Below, one piece after another: positions 23,703 through 34,684 of a DNA stretch of 59,189 nt. The translations under genes were made by a program, and so were the position numbers. Each line of letters begins with the position of its first letter. Within the stretch, counting starts at the first letter, position 1. Origin of the DNA: Trichinella spiralis (lineage: Eukaryota > Nematoda > Enoplea > Trichinellida > Trichinellidae); assembly GCA_000181795.3 (NCBI GenBank), contig CM012955.1, positions 6,761,758 through 6,820,946 of the forward strand, read 5' to 3'. The notes beneath the pieces were generated by a model that did not search any database, had not been told where the DNA came from, and saw only the letters and a list, made by a program, of their open reading frames with translations.

Positions 23703-24116
23703 ATGCTTGATTCTCGAATGTTCAATTGCGAGTTCGTAAAACGGTTTCAGTATGTGATTAGGATGGCAGCAGTGATCCAATGGATCGCGATGGTGGTCGC
23801 CATTTTCTACTTAATTTTGCTGTACCGAAAGGCGAAAAATACCGATTGGAGACGTCGTAGGGAAATACGGCACAATCAAGTATTAAAAGATATCGGCTGT
23901 TTCAAATCGGTTCCACTTCGATTTTATTCCAAAGTTCCAAGTGGCGAATATCTCTGTGGCCGCAATGCGCAACAAATGGCGTGTAAGAAGATTGTTGCTG
24001 TGAGAAGAGATCCACCGTTGAATAGAATAATGGTGCAAATGAAGCCAGTGATAATTTCCAGAGAGAACCGTAATTTACCACCAACGGATGTTATGCTGAA
24101 AATAATTCATCTCTAA
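23703..24116 (+). CDS. single-pass membrane protein, right palindrome copy (137 aa)
   Basis: Mirror copy of the gene at 19870-20283. Exon 1 is non-coding and ends at 23650 within TGACGTCAAG. The intron is 23651-23701 and the ATG at 23703 follows the acceptor by one base. Relative to the left copy, five nucleotides differ in 414. Four change residues (Arg/Leu after GEY, Val/Leu and Lys/Thr in the N-x-PP-x-D segment, Gln/Lys near the end) and one is silent. The membrane helix and basic juxtamembrane region are identical. The two genes are transcribed away from each other, with about 3.4 kb between start codons. Confidence 0.75.
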   Translation: MLDSRMFNCEFVKRFQYVIRMAAVIQWIAMVVAIFYLILLYRKAKNTDWRRRREIRHNQVLKDIGCFKSVPLRFYSKVPSGEYLCGRNAQQMACKKIVAVRRDPPLNRIMVQMKPVIISRENRNLPPTDVMLKIIHL

Positions 24117-24276
24117 CTAGTGTCTGATGATTCTTTAACTCCACTTATTTTTTTGTTATATTTACATTTTAAAGATCATTTATTTCTTAATAGATGTCAT
24201 ATTTAATTTTCATTTATATATTTAATTCTTTATCGAAATAAATAATAATAATTGTTTGTTTGTGTTTTACTGAAAT

Positions 24277-25007
24277 ATTATTATGGGCTATAAATTAAAC
24301 GTAGAGAAAGAGATAAATGTGCCATGCAAATTCAGCATTATAAACTTGAATTGTTATTTAAATGAACACATTCCAATTGTGCTACATGGTTGAAGATTGT
24401 GTAATCCAATACAACAATTTACCAAACCTTGAAAATATCTCATTTTGGATTTTGTAGTCAGAACAAAATAACATAAGTCTTTTATTTTATTGAAATTAGC
24501 ATATCACCTGCACCACAAAGAATACACTTAGTTTTTAAATGTACATTATATTGATCTTCAATCACCGCCGTATTTACTGAAATTTAGTTTGCTATAGAAA
24601 TGCGGCAGATAACCTATTTACAATAATCATGCAATTCTTGAAATTTACATATCATAACTATACCGTTATTTTAATTATACAAATATTGGATTGTGAAATG
24701 CGATGGTAAATTATGAACGTTGCTATTTGATTAACACCGATGGCAGCAGTGCTTGGAAAAAGCAAAAAAGTCATGACATTATTAAAACATTAAATTCAAC
24801 AGTAGTTTCAAATAATGAACAAACACAGTTTTTGATGTTCCTATTAGTGCGCTTTACAGAAAGAAGAACAATAAAAAGTTAAAAAAAACAGGCAAATGTG
24901 TTAAAATATTAAAAGCGATAATAGTAATTATTATTATTTTTATTGCTTTTTTTAGCACACCAAAAATAATATGAACTAAACTATATATATTAGCATCGTT
25001 CACTTTC
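24277..25007. other. intergenic, nothing seen
   Basis: AT-rich sequence right of the palindrome. I see no open frame of note, repeat or RNA. Confidence 0.5.
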
Positions 25008-25180
25008 AAATTGTATGCGTGCTAGTCATGCGGATTAGTGCATGTCTTCTGCAGAAGCTATGTGTGTTCGAATCCCATAATAAGACGGGGTATTTCAAAA
25101 CAGCTTTCACACATGTCAAAGTGTATGAGACGCATTAAAGCTCTAATAATAGTGTGAGCAAAGTGAAATAATAAGCCTCA
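25008..25180 (+). mobile_element. tRNA-derived SINE or tRNA relic
   Basis: The segment contains a box-A-like stretch (TAGTCATGCGGATTAGTGCA, about 25024-25043) and, about 25 bases on, an almost ideal box B (GTTCGAATCCC, about 25069-25079). These are the two internal RNA polymerase III promoter elements of tRNA genes. The cloverleaf is not sustained, because the anticodon stem has mismatches, and unrelated sequence (AGACGCATTAAAGC) follows. That points to a SINE head with body rather than a working tRNA. Ends are not defined. Confidence 0.45.
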
Positions 25181-25469
25181 CCGAAGAGAAAAGATGAATT
25201 GAAAAGTATCACAGGAGGAAATACTTTTGCCTGTGAGTCGAATGAATAATATCGATTCAAGGGCTGTGTTTTGCTATTAAAATCAGAATAAAATCTCCCT
25301 GAATTTTTTGTTGCTATCATCAATAAAAATGAAGCTTCACAATGTCTCATAGAGTCATTGTCATAGAGACTCATAAAAATTCATAAGTATGAATTCATAT
25401 ACAGAAATCTTCTATTTATTTATTAAATAGCTATAGATAAACAATCAGTTTTATTTGAGGATTAATTGA

Positions 25470-25868
25470 TTATTGCTTTTTATTTTGTATTCCTCTATTA
25501 TTTTCCAAGTACCGTTTGATTAGTTTTACACAATTGGGATTACAACTGAATTGGAGATTTTCAATATATTTAAATGGAAAGTTCTTCCTAATGTGGCATG
25601 TTCCGCAAAAATACAAAAAAATAGTTGAACATGTAGTAGACTCGAAGGGCAATCGTACTACACTTGATTGTTGACAATTAAATTCTGCAGCTAACTGTCT
25701 TCTTTTACGCCAGATCTGAATTTTACAAATCTCGCTTTGTATCTGATAATTGTGAGTAGATTTTATTAAATATACAATCAAACAACAGGCATATACGAGC
25801 GAACTGATACAACGACTTCCCTCTCCCACGAACCAAAGCCCAACTAAATAATTGACTATTGTTCTCAT
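25470..25868 (-). CDS. small membrane-anchored or secreted Cys-rich protein (132 aa)
   Basis: The open frame is unusually long for this base composition. The frame extends upstream of 25868, but only through a GTG; the first ATG gives 132 residues. Residues about 1-40 are hydrophobic (VYACCLIVYLI) and could be a signal anchor. Next come a basic patch (WRKRRQ), then a Cys-containing C-terminal part with CSTIFLYFCGTCH, NFPFKYIENL and SCNPNC. Six cysteines in about 65 residues suggest a disulfide-bonded extracellular domain. I do not recognise the family. An intron within the hydrophobic part cannot be excluded. Confidence 0.4.
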   Translation of the reverse strand: MRTIVNYLVGLWFVGEGSRCISSLVYACCLIVYLIKSTHNYQIQSEICKIQIWRKRRQLAAEFNCQQSSVVRLPFESTTCSTIFLYFCGTCHIRKNFPFKYIENLQFSCNPNCVKLIKRYLENNRGIQNKKQ

Positions 25869-26109
25869 ATTCAATAATAATAATAACAATATCAATTGTT
25901 TATTTTTTACCACAAGAAACAACGGTAGCTGTGGTGATAAATCAATCACGAACGTTAGCAGAGTGATAGGTTAATGCACGCTTCTAAAAATATCATTCGA
26001 AACGTAGGATTCTACAGAACATTTAAATGCAAATTCAATATGTTTATTACATTTATTAAATATTCTTTTAATTAATTACTTTTAAAATTCTTTATCACAA
26101 TATTTTCAA

Positions 26110-26570
26110 CACAGTCGGTTCACACCCGCTTCGAAACCAAAAACTGGTCAGATGCAGATGGCTCCACAGACGCAGTGTAGGTTTCTTCACCGCATGAGAC
26201 ACGGATGCGTTTCATTTCTTCACCATTATGTTTTTTAGATGAGCCTTTTGCTGCATTTTATTGTCTATGTGTTCAACTATAAGGCAGGATTCATCGCGAT
26301 CAGCTTCATCCATCACGGTTTTCACTTATAAATCCGTACACACTGCACCCCGCAGCCTTCCTCATCATATACCAAAATGAACTAATAGTTAATAAATAAT
26401 GTTGTACATTCAGCACAATAGAGCTTCTTCTTCATCACTACTGCACATCGACAGCTGTTGGTATTTTCATTATCTTCACACATCAGCATGACGGGATTTT
26501 TGGAAAAAAATACTGCAACGGTTTCGTCGGCTCCTCCAACGGAGCGGTTATATTCACGATCACTTTCAAG
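26110..26570 (-). pseudogene. gene-like remnant abutting a hAT insertion
   Basis: Minus-strand frames here read like protein. 26570-26384 is open for about 62 codons (SVGGADETVAVFF, NSCRCAVVMKKKLYC). Shorter open pieces follow leftward in shifting frames (DEADRDESCLIVEHI; GEETYTASVEPSASD). The pieces are not joined by clear introns, so a decayed gene is more likely than an intact one. The open stretch stops exactly where the hAT terminal repeat begins at 26571. Beyond the element, 27227-27425 has coding-like minus-strand frames too (NADIRCPAALVDYREAFGF). An old gene split by the transposon is a reasonable guess. Family unknown. Confidence 0.35.
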
Positions 26571-27218
26571 CAGTGGTTCTCAACCAGGGGGGCACGCCCC
26601 CCTATGGGGGCGTAGGCAGGTTCCAGGGGGAGCGTGAGAAGTTAGAATTTTTAGTCTCGCATAAGTGTTAGAAATTCAGTTTGGTCTACTTCGTGCTAAA
26701 TTTTTGCTAACTTTTCTTTCTGGTTATCTTAGTTCGTATATTGGTTCTATTCACAGCAACGTACCTTTGTGTAACGGGATTCTCCGCACTTATGGCATTT
26801 CATATGCAGCATCGCAGCAAGTTAAACATTGAAAGCGACTTACAGTGTATTTTATCACCTAATTCCCCAAGAATATACAACATCGTCGCAAATAGCATTG
26901 TGAGTACTGTCATTAAAATTTTATTGTAAATCATTCAGAAATGTTTTACTGTGGAAACAAGGTTGGCTTGATGTAACCATTGAGCAAAAATTTGCTTTGC
27001 GTACACAGAATATATACCGCTATACTTTTTTCGAAGGGAGAATGAACTGCACAATTTTCATTAAGGGGGAGGGGGCAAATATCTTCGATATGTCAGACAT
27101 GAAATGTCAGACAGATAACCAAGATAGACAGACAAGATACTTTTTTTAGAGGGGAGGGCATGAACTGCACAACTTTCATTAGAGGGGGTTGTGCATTCAC
27201 AGGAGTTGCGAACCATTG
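26571..27218 (-). mobile_element. hAT-family DNA transposon remnant (648 bp)
   Basis: The left end CAGTGGTTCTCAACC matches the typical hAT terminal repeat. The right end, read inward on the minus strand, is CAATGGTTCGCAAC. Flanking octamers CTTTCAAG and CTTTAAAT agree at six of eight positions, the expected size of a hAT target duplication. On the plus strand near 26750-26920 a frame encodes LCVTGFSALMAFHMQHRSKL...SPRIYNIVAN, which resembles the C-terminal dimerisation segment of ZBED5/Buster-type hAT transposases (TYLCEKAFS...YRSRLN...PRI...VAN). Only this fragment of transposase remains, so the element is an internally deleted, non-autonomous copy. A short internal repeat (ATGAACTGCACAA) occurs twice near the right end. 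Confidence 0.75.
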
Positions 27219-28311
27219 CTTTAAATAAATCAGAATGAGTTGCCACAATTTCAAGCCGCTTCATCTCTTTAAGTCAGTTTCCTTCAAATTTAGTTGGTCG
27301 TTCATGACTCCAGAGAATCCAAATGCTTCTCGATAGTCCACCAACGCAGCAGGACAGCGAATATCCGCATTCTGAAACGACGGCATCATCGCTAGTTTTG
27401 ATCACTGCTTCCATCGAATCAGACATTCAAGCAAGCAAAAAGCAGTTTATCTGAGCGACATATTCGGCTGAACAAAAATGAACAATTGAAAGTTTAATTC
27501 TACAAATTAAACGCTGTTGTCACATTAAAACACATATATACTGATCTTCAAGAAAAATTTAAAAATGACATCAATAAGACAGTGAAAATTTCATTAACAA
27601 AATGACTTTCTTTTTCAATTATTCAATTCACTCATTATATATGTATTTATGAATTATTAGCATTCTTTAATATTTTTCATATTTAATTTGTTTTATTATG
27701 AAACGTAATAACGGCATAAAATTTTTAATTAACTTTTCTGTTATTTGAATTCAAATTCATCTCAATTTAACAAACCATTCTAAAAGACGGGATTGAAAGG
27801 TGCTTTATAAATTTGAATATTGTCTTTTGTTGTTTATTGAAGTGACGAGAAAAAAGTAAATTCCAAAATTATGAATACTTTTCTCTATATTACTCTAGCG
27901 ATGTGACTTCAAATATGAAACGTTCGCATTTGTTTAAAATACAGTTGTCAGGGGATTGTTGTGCTGTTTTCACCGTTTTGTACATGGGTTTTGGATTCAA
28001 AGCAGTAATAAGCGTGTACTTGTTCCTTTGGCACTGTTCTGAAATGAGACTATGCAAATATATTTATTGCAGAAAATTCAAATATATTAACCGTGCTATG
28101 ATGAACAGAAAATGCTACATAGGCGTAAATTATATGTAAATGCGTTTCAATTTCTCACTGCAGCAAACATTAGCAACAACACGAGATTGTTTCGAAGTGC
28201 ATGATGCAACAGGTGAATATTGCAATTTGTACATGGCTCACAGGTCATTAGTCTTCAGCTGCTTTATGCATAATTTGAAATGCACTTGTTTGCTTAAAGC
28301 ACTGGTTCGCT
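26981..28311 (+). repeat. inverted segmental repeat, arm A
   Basis: This segment recurs as its reverse complement at 57881-59189, where the window ends. It begins inside the hAT element and runs through the gene-like remnant and the ORF at 27915. The inner boundary falls at ACTGGTT(C/T)GCT. The arms are close to identical outside the hAT part and differ by several one-base indels inside it. Because arm B runs off the window, the full length is unknown. Confidence 0.93.
27227..27425 (-). pseudogene. coding-like fragment right of the hAT element
   Basis: One minus-strand frame from ATGATGCCG reads about 42 codons (contains NADIRCPAALVDYREAFGF and NDQLNLKETDLKR). An overlapping frame starts MSDSMEAVIKTSDD. 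A possible acceptor GTCGTTTCAG lies between them. The second copy, on the plus strand near 58768-58930, is almost identical. I cannot choose a frame or name a family. It may be the other half of the remnant at 26110-26570. Confidence 0.3.
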
Positions 28312-28346
28312 GCAGCAGCTATGACAGAGTTCAAGCAGCAAGGTGA
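27915..28346 (+). other. open frame with one internal stop (uncertain coding)
   Basis: A frame of about 144 codons from ATG 27915 is broken only by a TAA at 28137. Part two contains CFEVHDATGEYCNLY, preceded by an acceptor-like TTTCTCACTGCAG and containing a donor-like CAACAG-GTGAATA. Splicing could remove the stop, but no model is compelling. Its first part is repeated unchanged at 58053-58289 as part of the inverted repeat, so conservation is no evidence of selection. Confidence 0.2.
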
Positions 28347-29574
28347 ATAAAATTTACAAATATATTGGTTTATTTATATTCAATGTCTGATCAATCTACC
28401 AAATGAGAAACACGTCTCGCCAATCAGCTTTATTTATCTCAATAATAAAACTTCATTGAAAACATAACAGCAGCTGTGAAAAAGTAGCCATCGGCTTTGT
28501 GTATAGGTAATGCACAGCCAACGGAGTCTAAGATGTAAAATTGAAAAGCAAAAGACACGCAAGGAATGACAGTTAATGAAAAAAATTTTCACAACGCACT
28601 GTCAAAAATCAAACATTGTGGCAATAATAATCGTGACATATTATTTCTTTAAGAATGATTTATATTAAAAATATTTCCTGAAATAAAAAATATTATTTAT
28701 TATACAATATTATTTATATGGATTTTTGAACGCAACATTTAAAATATAAAGCACTGAATTTCACTTTAAAATAGTTTAAAACTTTTGTACCGTTTGAAGA
28801 GCAGCCACTTCAGTGTTAATATTTTCATCAGTTTCATTGCAAAATTGGCAGAAGACGGTTGCTGAACTGTAATGGACAACACATTTGATCCGAGTTTTAC
28901 AGTACTTTTCATAGAATAATAATCGCTGACCATTACTGAATGTCTTCGTTCAGAACGACCAACGACGTAGATCAAAATGCCGAATGTAGCGATAACGTCT
29001 TTACCAAGACTAACTGGGAGGCTAAGTAACCGCTATTATTGATAAGGTGAAAAAGAAACTTTTAAAATAAACTCATAATATTACCACTTCAAAATAATCT
29101 AGATTCTTCTTTTCATCAATTACTGTAATAATAAGAAATTAATTTTTTTAATAATTTAAGAAATTTTGGTAATCCTTTTTGCATCAAAATGACATTATCA
29201 TTTTCTAATTATAAAAAGAAATATGATTATAATTATATCATACTTGAACTATTTGTAAATTTAAAAGTAACGAATGTTGAGAAGACGATGACGCGAACTT
29301 CAACCTCAATTTTAGTGGACTGTATTTTTGATTCACTCAGGCGCGATTCTGACTGTTCGCACGGAATTGTCTCCCTTGCACAATCGAACGTGAATCAACA
29401 AAACTGAATTGACTGTTCACACAGTTCATTCAATGCAAACTAAAACAGGTGCGCAAAAACATCGAAACCAAGATCGTAACACAACTGACTAACCACACGG
29501 TACAAATCCACCTGACACATTCACGCAACCAGTGACTAGCATACAAGTTTCCAAGATTCTATATATATTTAAGG

Positions 29575-29627
<53 letters not shown>

Positions 29628-29931
29628 TCATTACCGTCGGGAAGATAATCATGTATTGATATACTGTACCTCTGGTCACAACAGCGAATACCCGTTTTTA
29701 ATAAATTAATATTAATAATTAAGTAATTAATTTATTGAATATTTAATGTTAATAATTAAATCTTAATAAAAAATTAATTCCCAACATTTAAATATTGTTC
29801 TAATACAGTAATATAATGAGAATATTAACCTGATTGTTTTCGTACTGTCATTGTTTTGAGTATATTTAGTTTTGAACGTTAGTGCTTTGCTTTGTTTTAT
29901 TGCTGTTGTGTCAGTTGCTGTGGTTTTCAAA
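28347..29931. other. intergenic, upstream of Cdc20-like gene
   Basis: AT-rich DNA with no supported gene. It holds a long TA dinucleotide tract and, near 29280-29560, a less AT-rich stretch with TGACTGTTCGCAC and TGACTGTTCACAC, which may be regulatory. Confidence 0.5.
29578..29625. repeat. (TA)n microsatellite
   Basis: About 24 uninterrupted TA units, preceded by a shorter TA run in ATTCTATATATATTT. Confidence 0.95.
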
Positions 29932-32244
29932 ATGTCACAGTTTAAGTTGAAGCGTGGTTGCTCCGCGAATGTCACCCATTCAACTAAGCGCACTGTACGT
30001 ACTCCTTTGGTTTCCCGCTTTTTGAAGAGTTCTCGTAATCCATCGGCGGGTCGTTTTCCTAAACGTCATCAGTGTAGATGTAAGTTGATTTTTTAAATCT
30101 TTTGTTTACATTCATTTTTTCTTTGTTATTTTATGTTTATTTTGCATTTTGCTTTTTTAGTTTGTAATTGCTTTCACTTTATGTTAAATTGTTTCATTTG
30201 TTTCAATTCATAGGATCCTTTGTTTACACTGGTTTTTGTTTTTGCTGTGTGTTGAATTTGGATAAATTATTTATCTGGATTTAGTAAATAGTTAATATTT
30301 TTATTCATCATTTTGCTTTTAATGGTCTAATGTTTTGATTTTTTAATCAAAATTTAATGTTTTAGCTAGGTCGATTGTGTTGGCACCTTGTCGAATCAAG
30401 AATAAAAGTAAATCATCGTCTGTGGCAAGTGACCGTTTTATTCCTCAAATTCCACTTGGGGATGAACACGCTTCACGTAAATGTCCAAATTTGAAACCTC
30501 AGCATAACAACAGTCCTAGATATCTTCGTGAACTTTGCTTTGAATATTACTTACGTTCTGGGTTAGAAGAGCGTGATTTAGTAAAAGAAAGCGATGGAAT
30601 GCCTGCTTTGACAACGAAGAGACTTTTGGAATTTGGTAAACAATGTGGGACTTCAAGCGGTAGCTTTTTATTGTTTTTACGTTTCTGCCTTATTATTTAC
30701 TAATGTAATATATTTAAGGTGTATCTACTAGAAATCGGATGTTGAAGGGTGCTCAGGATGAATCGTTAAGTTGGATTCGCGATTTTTGCCGTGCTGTACC
30801 TGAAGAACCGGAAAAAATTTTGGATGCTCCAGATATTTTAAATGATTTTTGTGCGTGCTTTTTTTCAAATTTAGTTTTTTAATTTGTGAAAATATCTAAG
30901 TGAAGTGATAATTTCTCTTTTTAGATTTAAATATATTGGACTGGAGCAGTCGTCATTGTCTTGCTGTAGCTCTGAACAATGAATTATTTTGTTGCACGTT
31001 GAAGTCGGGAAATGTAGTTGGCCAGATTAAGTTGTTATGTCAGTCCTGCAGATATAGTGATTTTATTACGGCTGTGAAGTTTACCCCAGATGGATTATCA
31101 CTGGTTGTGGCTTATGATTCGAACATTGTTGAAGTACTTTTCCTGTTTCCAGAAACACACGATGAAAAAGAACTTTTATTTAATTTAAATTCTTAGCTGT
31201 GGGATGTGGAACAGATGCAACGGATTCGACGTATGGAAGGCTTTTCTGCACGAATTGCAGCAATGGATTGGCGTGATCAACTGTTGACTAGTGGCGACAA
31301 AAAAGGTCGAATTTTACATCATGATATGCGTTGCAAAGGAAGTACTGTAATCTCAGTGGCTGCTCACAAAGCAGTAAGATATTTTTTATTTGTCATCAAC
31401 TCCAGTTTCTCTTTCAAGTATATAAATTAAAATTTGTTTTTTAGCAAATATGTGGTTTGACTTGGTCACCGAGTGGGTCTTATTTGGCTTCTGGTGGAGA
31501 TGATAATGTTGTGAATATTTTTTCTTATTCTGGAATTAATTCATCGAATGGCTTAGCCAATCCATTTTGCGTATTTAAGGAACACAGAGCTGCGGTGAAG
31601 GTAAAAGAAAATGATTATGTAAGAATAATTCAAATTGACAATGTTACTTCTAGGCACTGTCATGGAATCCATCCAAGAGTCACATCCTTGCTAGTGGAGG
31701 AGGAACACGAGATAAGCAGTTAAAAATTTGGGACGTTGGACTGGGAAGTTGCATGAACACCCTAGCAGTGGATGCGCAGGTATTTTGAAAAAGTTTTTAT
31801 GAGTTCGTTTATTTAAATAAACGGCAGATGGAAAGAGAGTTTTATTTTATTAAATAAACTGATTGTTTTTTAATGGTTCCAAGGTTACCGGTTTGGTTTG
31901 GTCAAAGCGTAATGGCGATCTTGTAGCAGGTTTGGGCAATCCGTCGAACAATTTGCTAATGTGGAGATATCCCCAAATGCATTTGGTTGCAAAATTGAAC
32001 GGTGTGCAAAGCATTTTCAAAGTGGTTTTTCTTCCAGTTTAAACATTTCAAAAATATATTTTCAGGTCATTCCGATAGAATTTTGCACGTAGTGAAGTCT
32101 CCGTGTGATGAATACGTCATTTCAGCTGGTGCAGATGAGTCGATACGTTTGTGGCACTGTTTTGCGTCGGATGATGTGTGCCACTCAAATGAAAAGTTTC
32201 TGAAAGATTTAGAAGCATGTACTGAGCGAATGAGATTTCTTTGA
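29932..32244 (+). CDS. Cdc20/Fizzy-family WD40 APC/C activator-like protein
   Basis: Nine exons (29932-30079, 30366-30659, 30719-30850, 30925-31133, 31197-31373, 31445-31600, 31654-31779, 31884-32001, 32066-32244) join in phase by GT-AG introns of 52-286 bp and give 512 residues, close to the usual 480-530. The N-terminus is basic and contains the C-box DRFIP (72-76), by which these proteins contact the anaphase-promoting complex. KRLLEFG follows, then LDAPDILNDFYLNILDWSS, the family hallmark leading into seven WD40 blades (for example LTWSPSGSYLASGGDD and LSWNPSKSHILASGGG). Family members select ubiquitination substrates in mitosis or meiosis. The C-terminus ends in Met-Arg-Phe-Leu and lacks the Ile-Arg tail found in Cdc20 and Cdh1. 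No KEN box was seen. It may be a divergent or germline paralogue. Confidence 0.9.
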
Positions 32245-32292
32245 TGAAAAAGCGTTTTATAATTTCATTTTTATTTATCACTATTACCATTG

Positions 32293-32361
32293 CTATTATT
32301 ATTATTTTTATTATTATTATTATCATTATTATTATTATTATTATTATCATTATTATTATTA
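32293..32361. repeat. ATT/ATC trinucleotide tract
   Basis: A run of ATT units with occasional ATC follows the Cdc20-like stop codon, probably within its 3'UTR. Open frames on the other strand are products of this tract. Confidence 0.85.
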
Positions 32362-34048
32362 GTGTTGTTGTTGAATATACTGAAGCAGGTATTCCACTGC
32401 TTTACTTTATTCAACAATGAAAATAACAGATTATGGAAATGTAAATTGATTTGAAATGTGAAGTTAATTTTCATTAAGTTTTACAGTTTTTACTTTGAAT
32501 TTTATCATCTGAAATATTAAAATTTTAATACAAATACAATTTGCATTTAAACTTGAAAATCGTGTTTTACTGTAGACTGACCATTGCTGTTTAATTTATT
32601 TCAATGCTTGATCATTCAAATATCATCATTGGCAATTCATTGCAAATTCATCATTGCATTTACACGTGCACGTGCAGATTGTATTTAATATCTTCTGACT
32701 ATTTTTTTTTCAATAATGGATAAAGCAAGCAGTGAAGTTGGGCGCTTTGTAAATAATTAGCAAATGCAGAACAATCAATACGGTGGTTGGTTAATTTTGT
32801 AATTTTTATTTCATACAACACTACGCAACGTCAAATAAATAAAATGTGCACAAATAATTGACAAAATATTTAATTCAATGCATTAATCATTGGAATCAAA
32901 CTAGCGTCATTGTGATTCAGTGAATCGTGTATTTGGATAACTACTCAAGCTTTCAAGTTGAATTTTATGAAATTTTCTTTTAATTATGCAAATCTTTCTT
33001 AGTGATGATCTTAATTACCCTTTCCAAGTAGTGTAGTGTCAATAATCTGGTTGGTTGAAATTTGTAACATTTCGCTTATTTGCTTTAGGTTGTGAGTAAA
33101 AGATTGCGATTGTATTTGATTAAGGTATGTCGTAGTTTTTAAAATGGAAAGTGCTCGAAGCAAGACGCGCAATCGTGGAACCTGATTTGATCTTGCATTT
33201 TTATAATGTTGACTGTATTTGTGAAACCAATGTATTTTTCAAATGCTTTTGTTACGTCAATTTCAAAATCCAGTGATTATTGCATATGTAAATATTGATG
33301 ATTTTTAACGAATTTGATTTTTTAACAATTCGGGCGGTTTCAGATTTTCAATTGCCAAAATGATTTGCTAATTCTGAAAACAGTTACTTTCAGGGCTGGG
33401 GGGGAATGATATTATTTGTAGTCTAGTCAGAGAGTGCAAGTAAAAAGTGATGATGCTGTGAAGAAAGTCTGACAAGGAAAATGATGAAAATTTTTGTTGT
33501 AAAAAGCAAGTGTTCGAAGCGGATTATCCATTGATAAAAAATTTAAACATGGAAAAATCATGCAAAGTAATCGTTTCCCATTGTGATGGCAATAGAAGAA
33601 ATAAGTTGTCGTTAAAATAATTAGCTATATTAGTGGTAAATTAGCCGGAGATATTTTATCCATTCGCGATGGTTGACGCATGTACAATTTGATAAAATAT
33701 TCATAAGAGCCAATAACGTTTTTTTTGAACAACTATTGCGAACGTATGGATGCTTTCCATTCGTTTGCATTCAAAAAAACATTTTCATTAATGTCAAATA
33801 AGTAAATATCTTTACAACGCAATTTATGGAAATTTCGTAAGTTTCTTTATTATTATATTATTATTCTAATTAAATTATCGGCGTATATTTCCTGTTGTTT
33901 GATGAATAATGCATATCCATATTCAGAATCCAAAATGGAGATTAACAATTGAATGGAGAATTTAATTTGCAATTTCTCAACCAAAAAATTTGAAATATTT
34001 GTCTTGAAAAATTCTGTTTATATTTGTTTACAACTGAAAAGTTCCCCA

Positions 34049-34079
<31 letters not shown>

Positions 34080-34417
34080 CAATTTATCGAAAATTCAACA
34101 TTTACAAACTGGAAACGTGTTCTACACTGCCCGTGAGTGAGATTGCAATACTTCACTGCCGTCGGCTTATTGAATTTGCTTAACCAATGGCAAATAATAT
34201 AATTATGATCAAAGTGTAACATTTGTTGAAAAGTGGTTGAAATAAAAATAAAAATGAAACAGATAAGATTACATGATTGTACAAAATGCGGATAAATTTG
34301 TAACTTGCAACAATAAGCACATGCACATCAATTATTGCTAGGCAAATTTTCGAAAAGCGAATTGAACAACATCAAATTTTAGATAGTAGGCATGCGAATG
34401 CAATTTGTGCACAATGT

Positions 34418-34488
34418 CGCTCTTTCTTTGGTCAACTAGCTTATGAATTTCATAACAATCATACAGCTAAATGACCAAAGAAAGAGCG
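34418..34488 (+). ncRNA. mir-9: miR-9-like precursor hairpin
   Basis: CGCTCTTTCTTTGGTCA (34418-34434) pairs perfectly over 17 bases with 34472-34488. Pairing continues through TAGCT/AGCTA to a loop of about 23 bases. The 5' arm carries TCTTTGGTCAACTAGCTTAT (from 34425), which shares the TCTTTGG start and TAGCT block with animal miR-9 (TCTTTGGTTATCTAGCTGTA). The 3' arm (from 34461) starts ATACAGCTAAATGACC, like the miR-9 star/miR-79 arm. Arm length, loop size and seed position all fit a Dicer substrate. miR-9 and miR-79 act in neural and epidermal fate and in glycan pathways in other animals. The strand follows from the mature matches. Confidence 0.85.
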
Positions 34489-34684
34489 TTGAAATAATTG
34501 TCGAAAAAAAGTTGCATAAGTTGTGATTTCTAAATTATATTTTAAAAATCTGAATAATTTTGAAATAAAAAATAACATTTATAAAAGAATAAATATGTAA
34601 ATTTCCTACTGAGTGATATAGTTGAAGATGAATGTTGATGATGAAGAAGACTGAGTGACTGCAAGACGAAGAGTTCTCAGCTCG

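Larger units (their letters stand above)
22938..24276 (-). repeat. right arm of large inverted repeat (1.34 kb)
   Basis: Reverse-complement partner of 19707-21047. The homology stops sharply at the inner edge (CATTTTTTGG block) and at the outer edge (TTTGTGTTTTACTGAAA). The equal arm length (1341 and 1339 bp) shows few net indels, which fits a fairly young inverted duplication or ongoing exchange between arms. Confidence 0.93.

Noticed and set aside
25008-25080. Functional tRNA gene
   Set aside because: The two promoter boxes are good, but the anticodon stem and acceptor stem do not pair.
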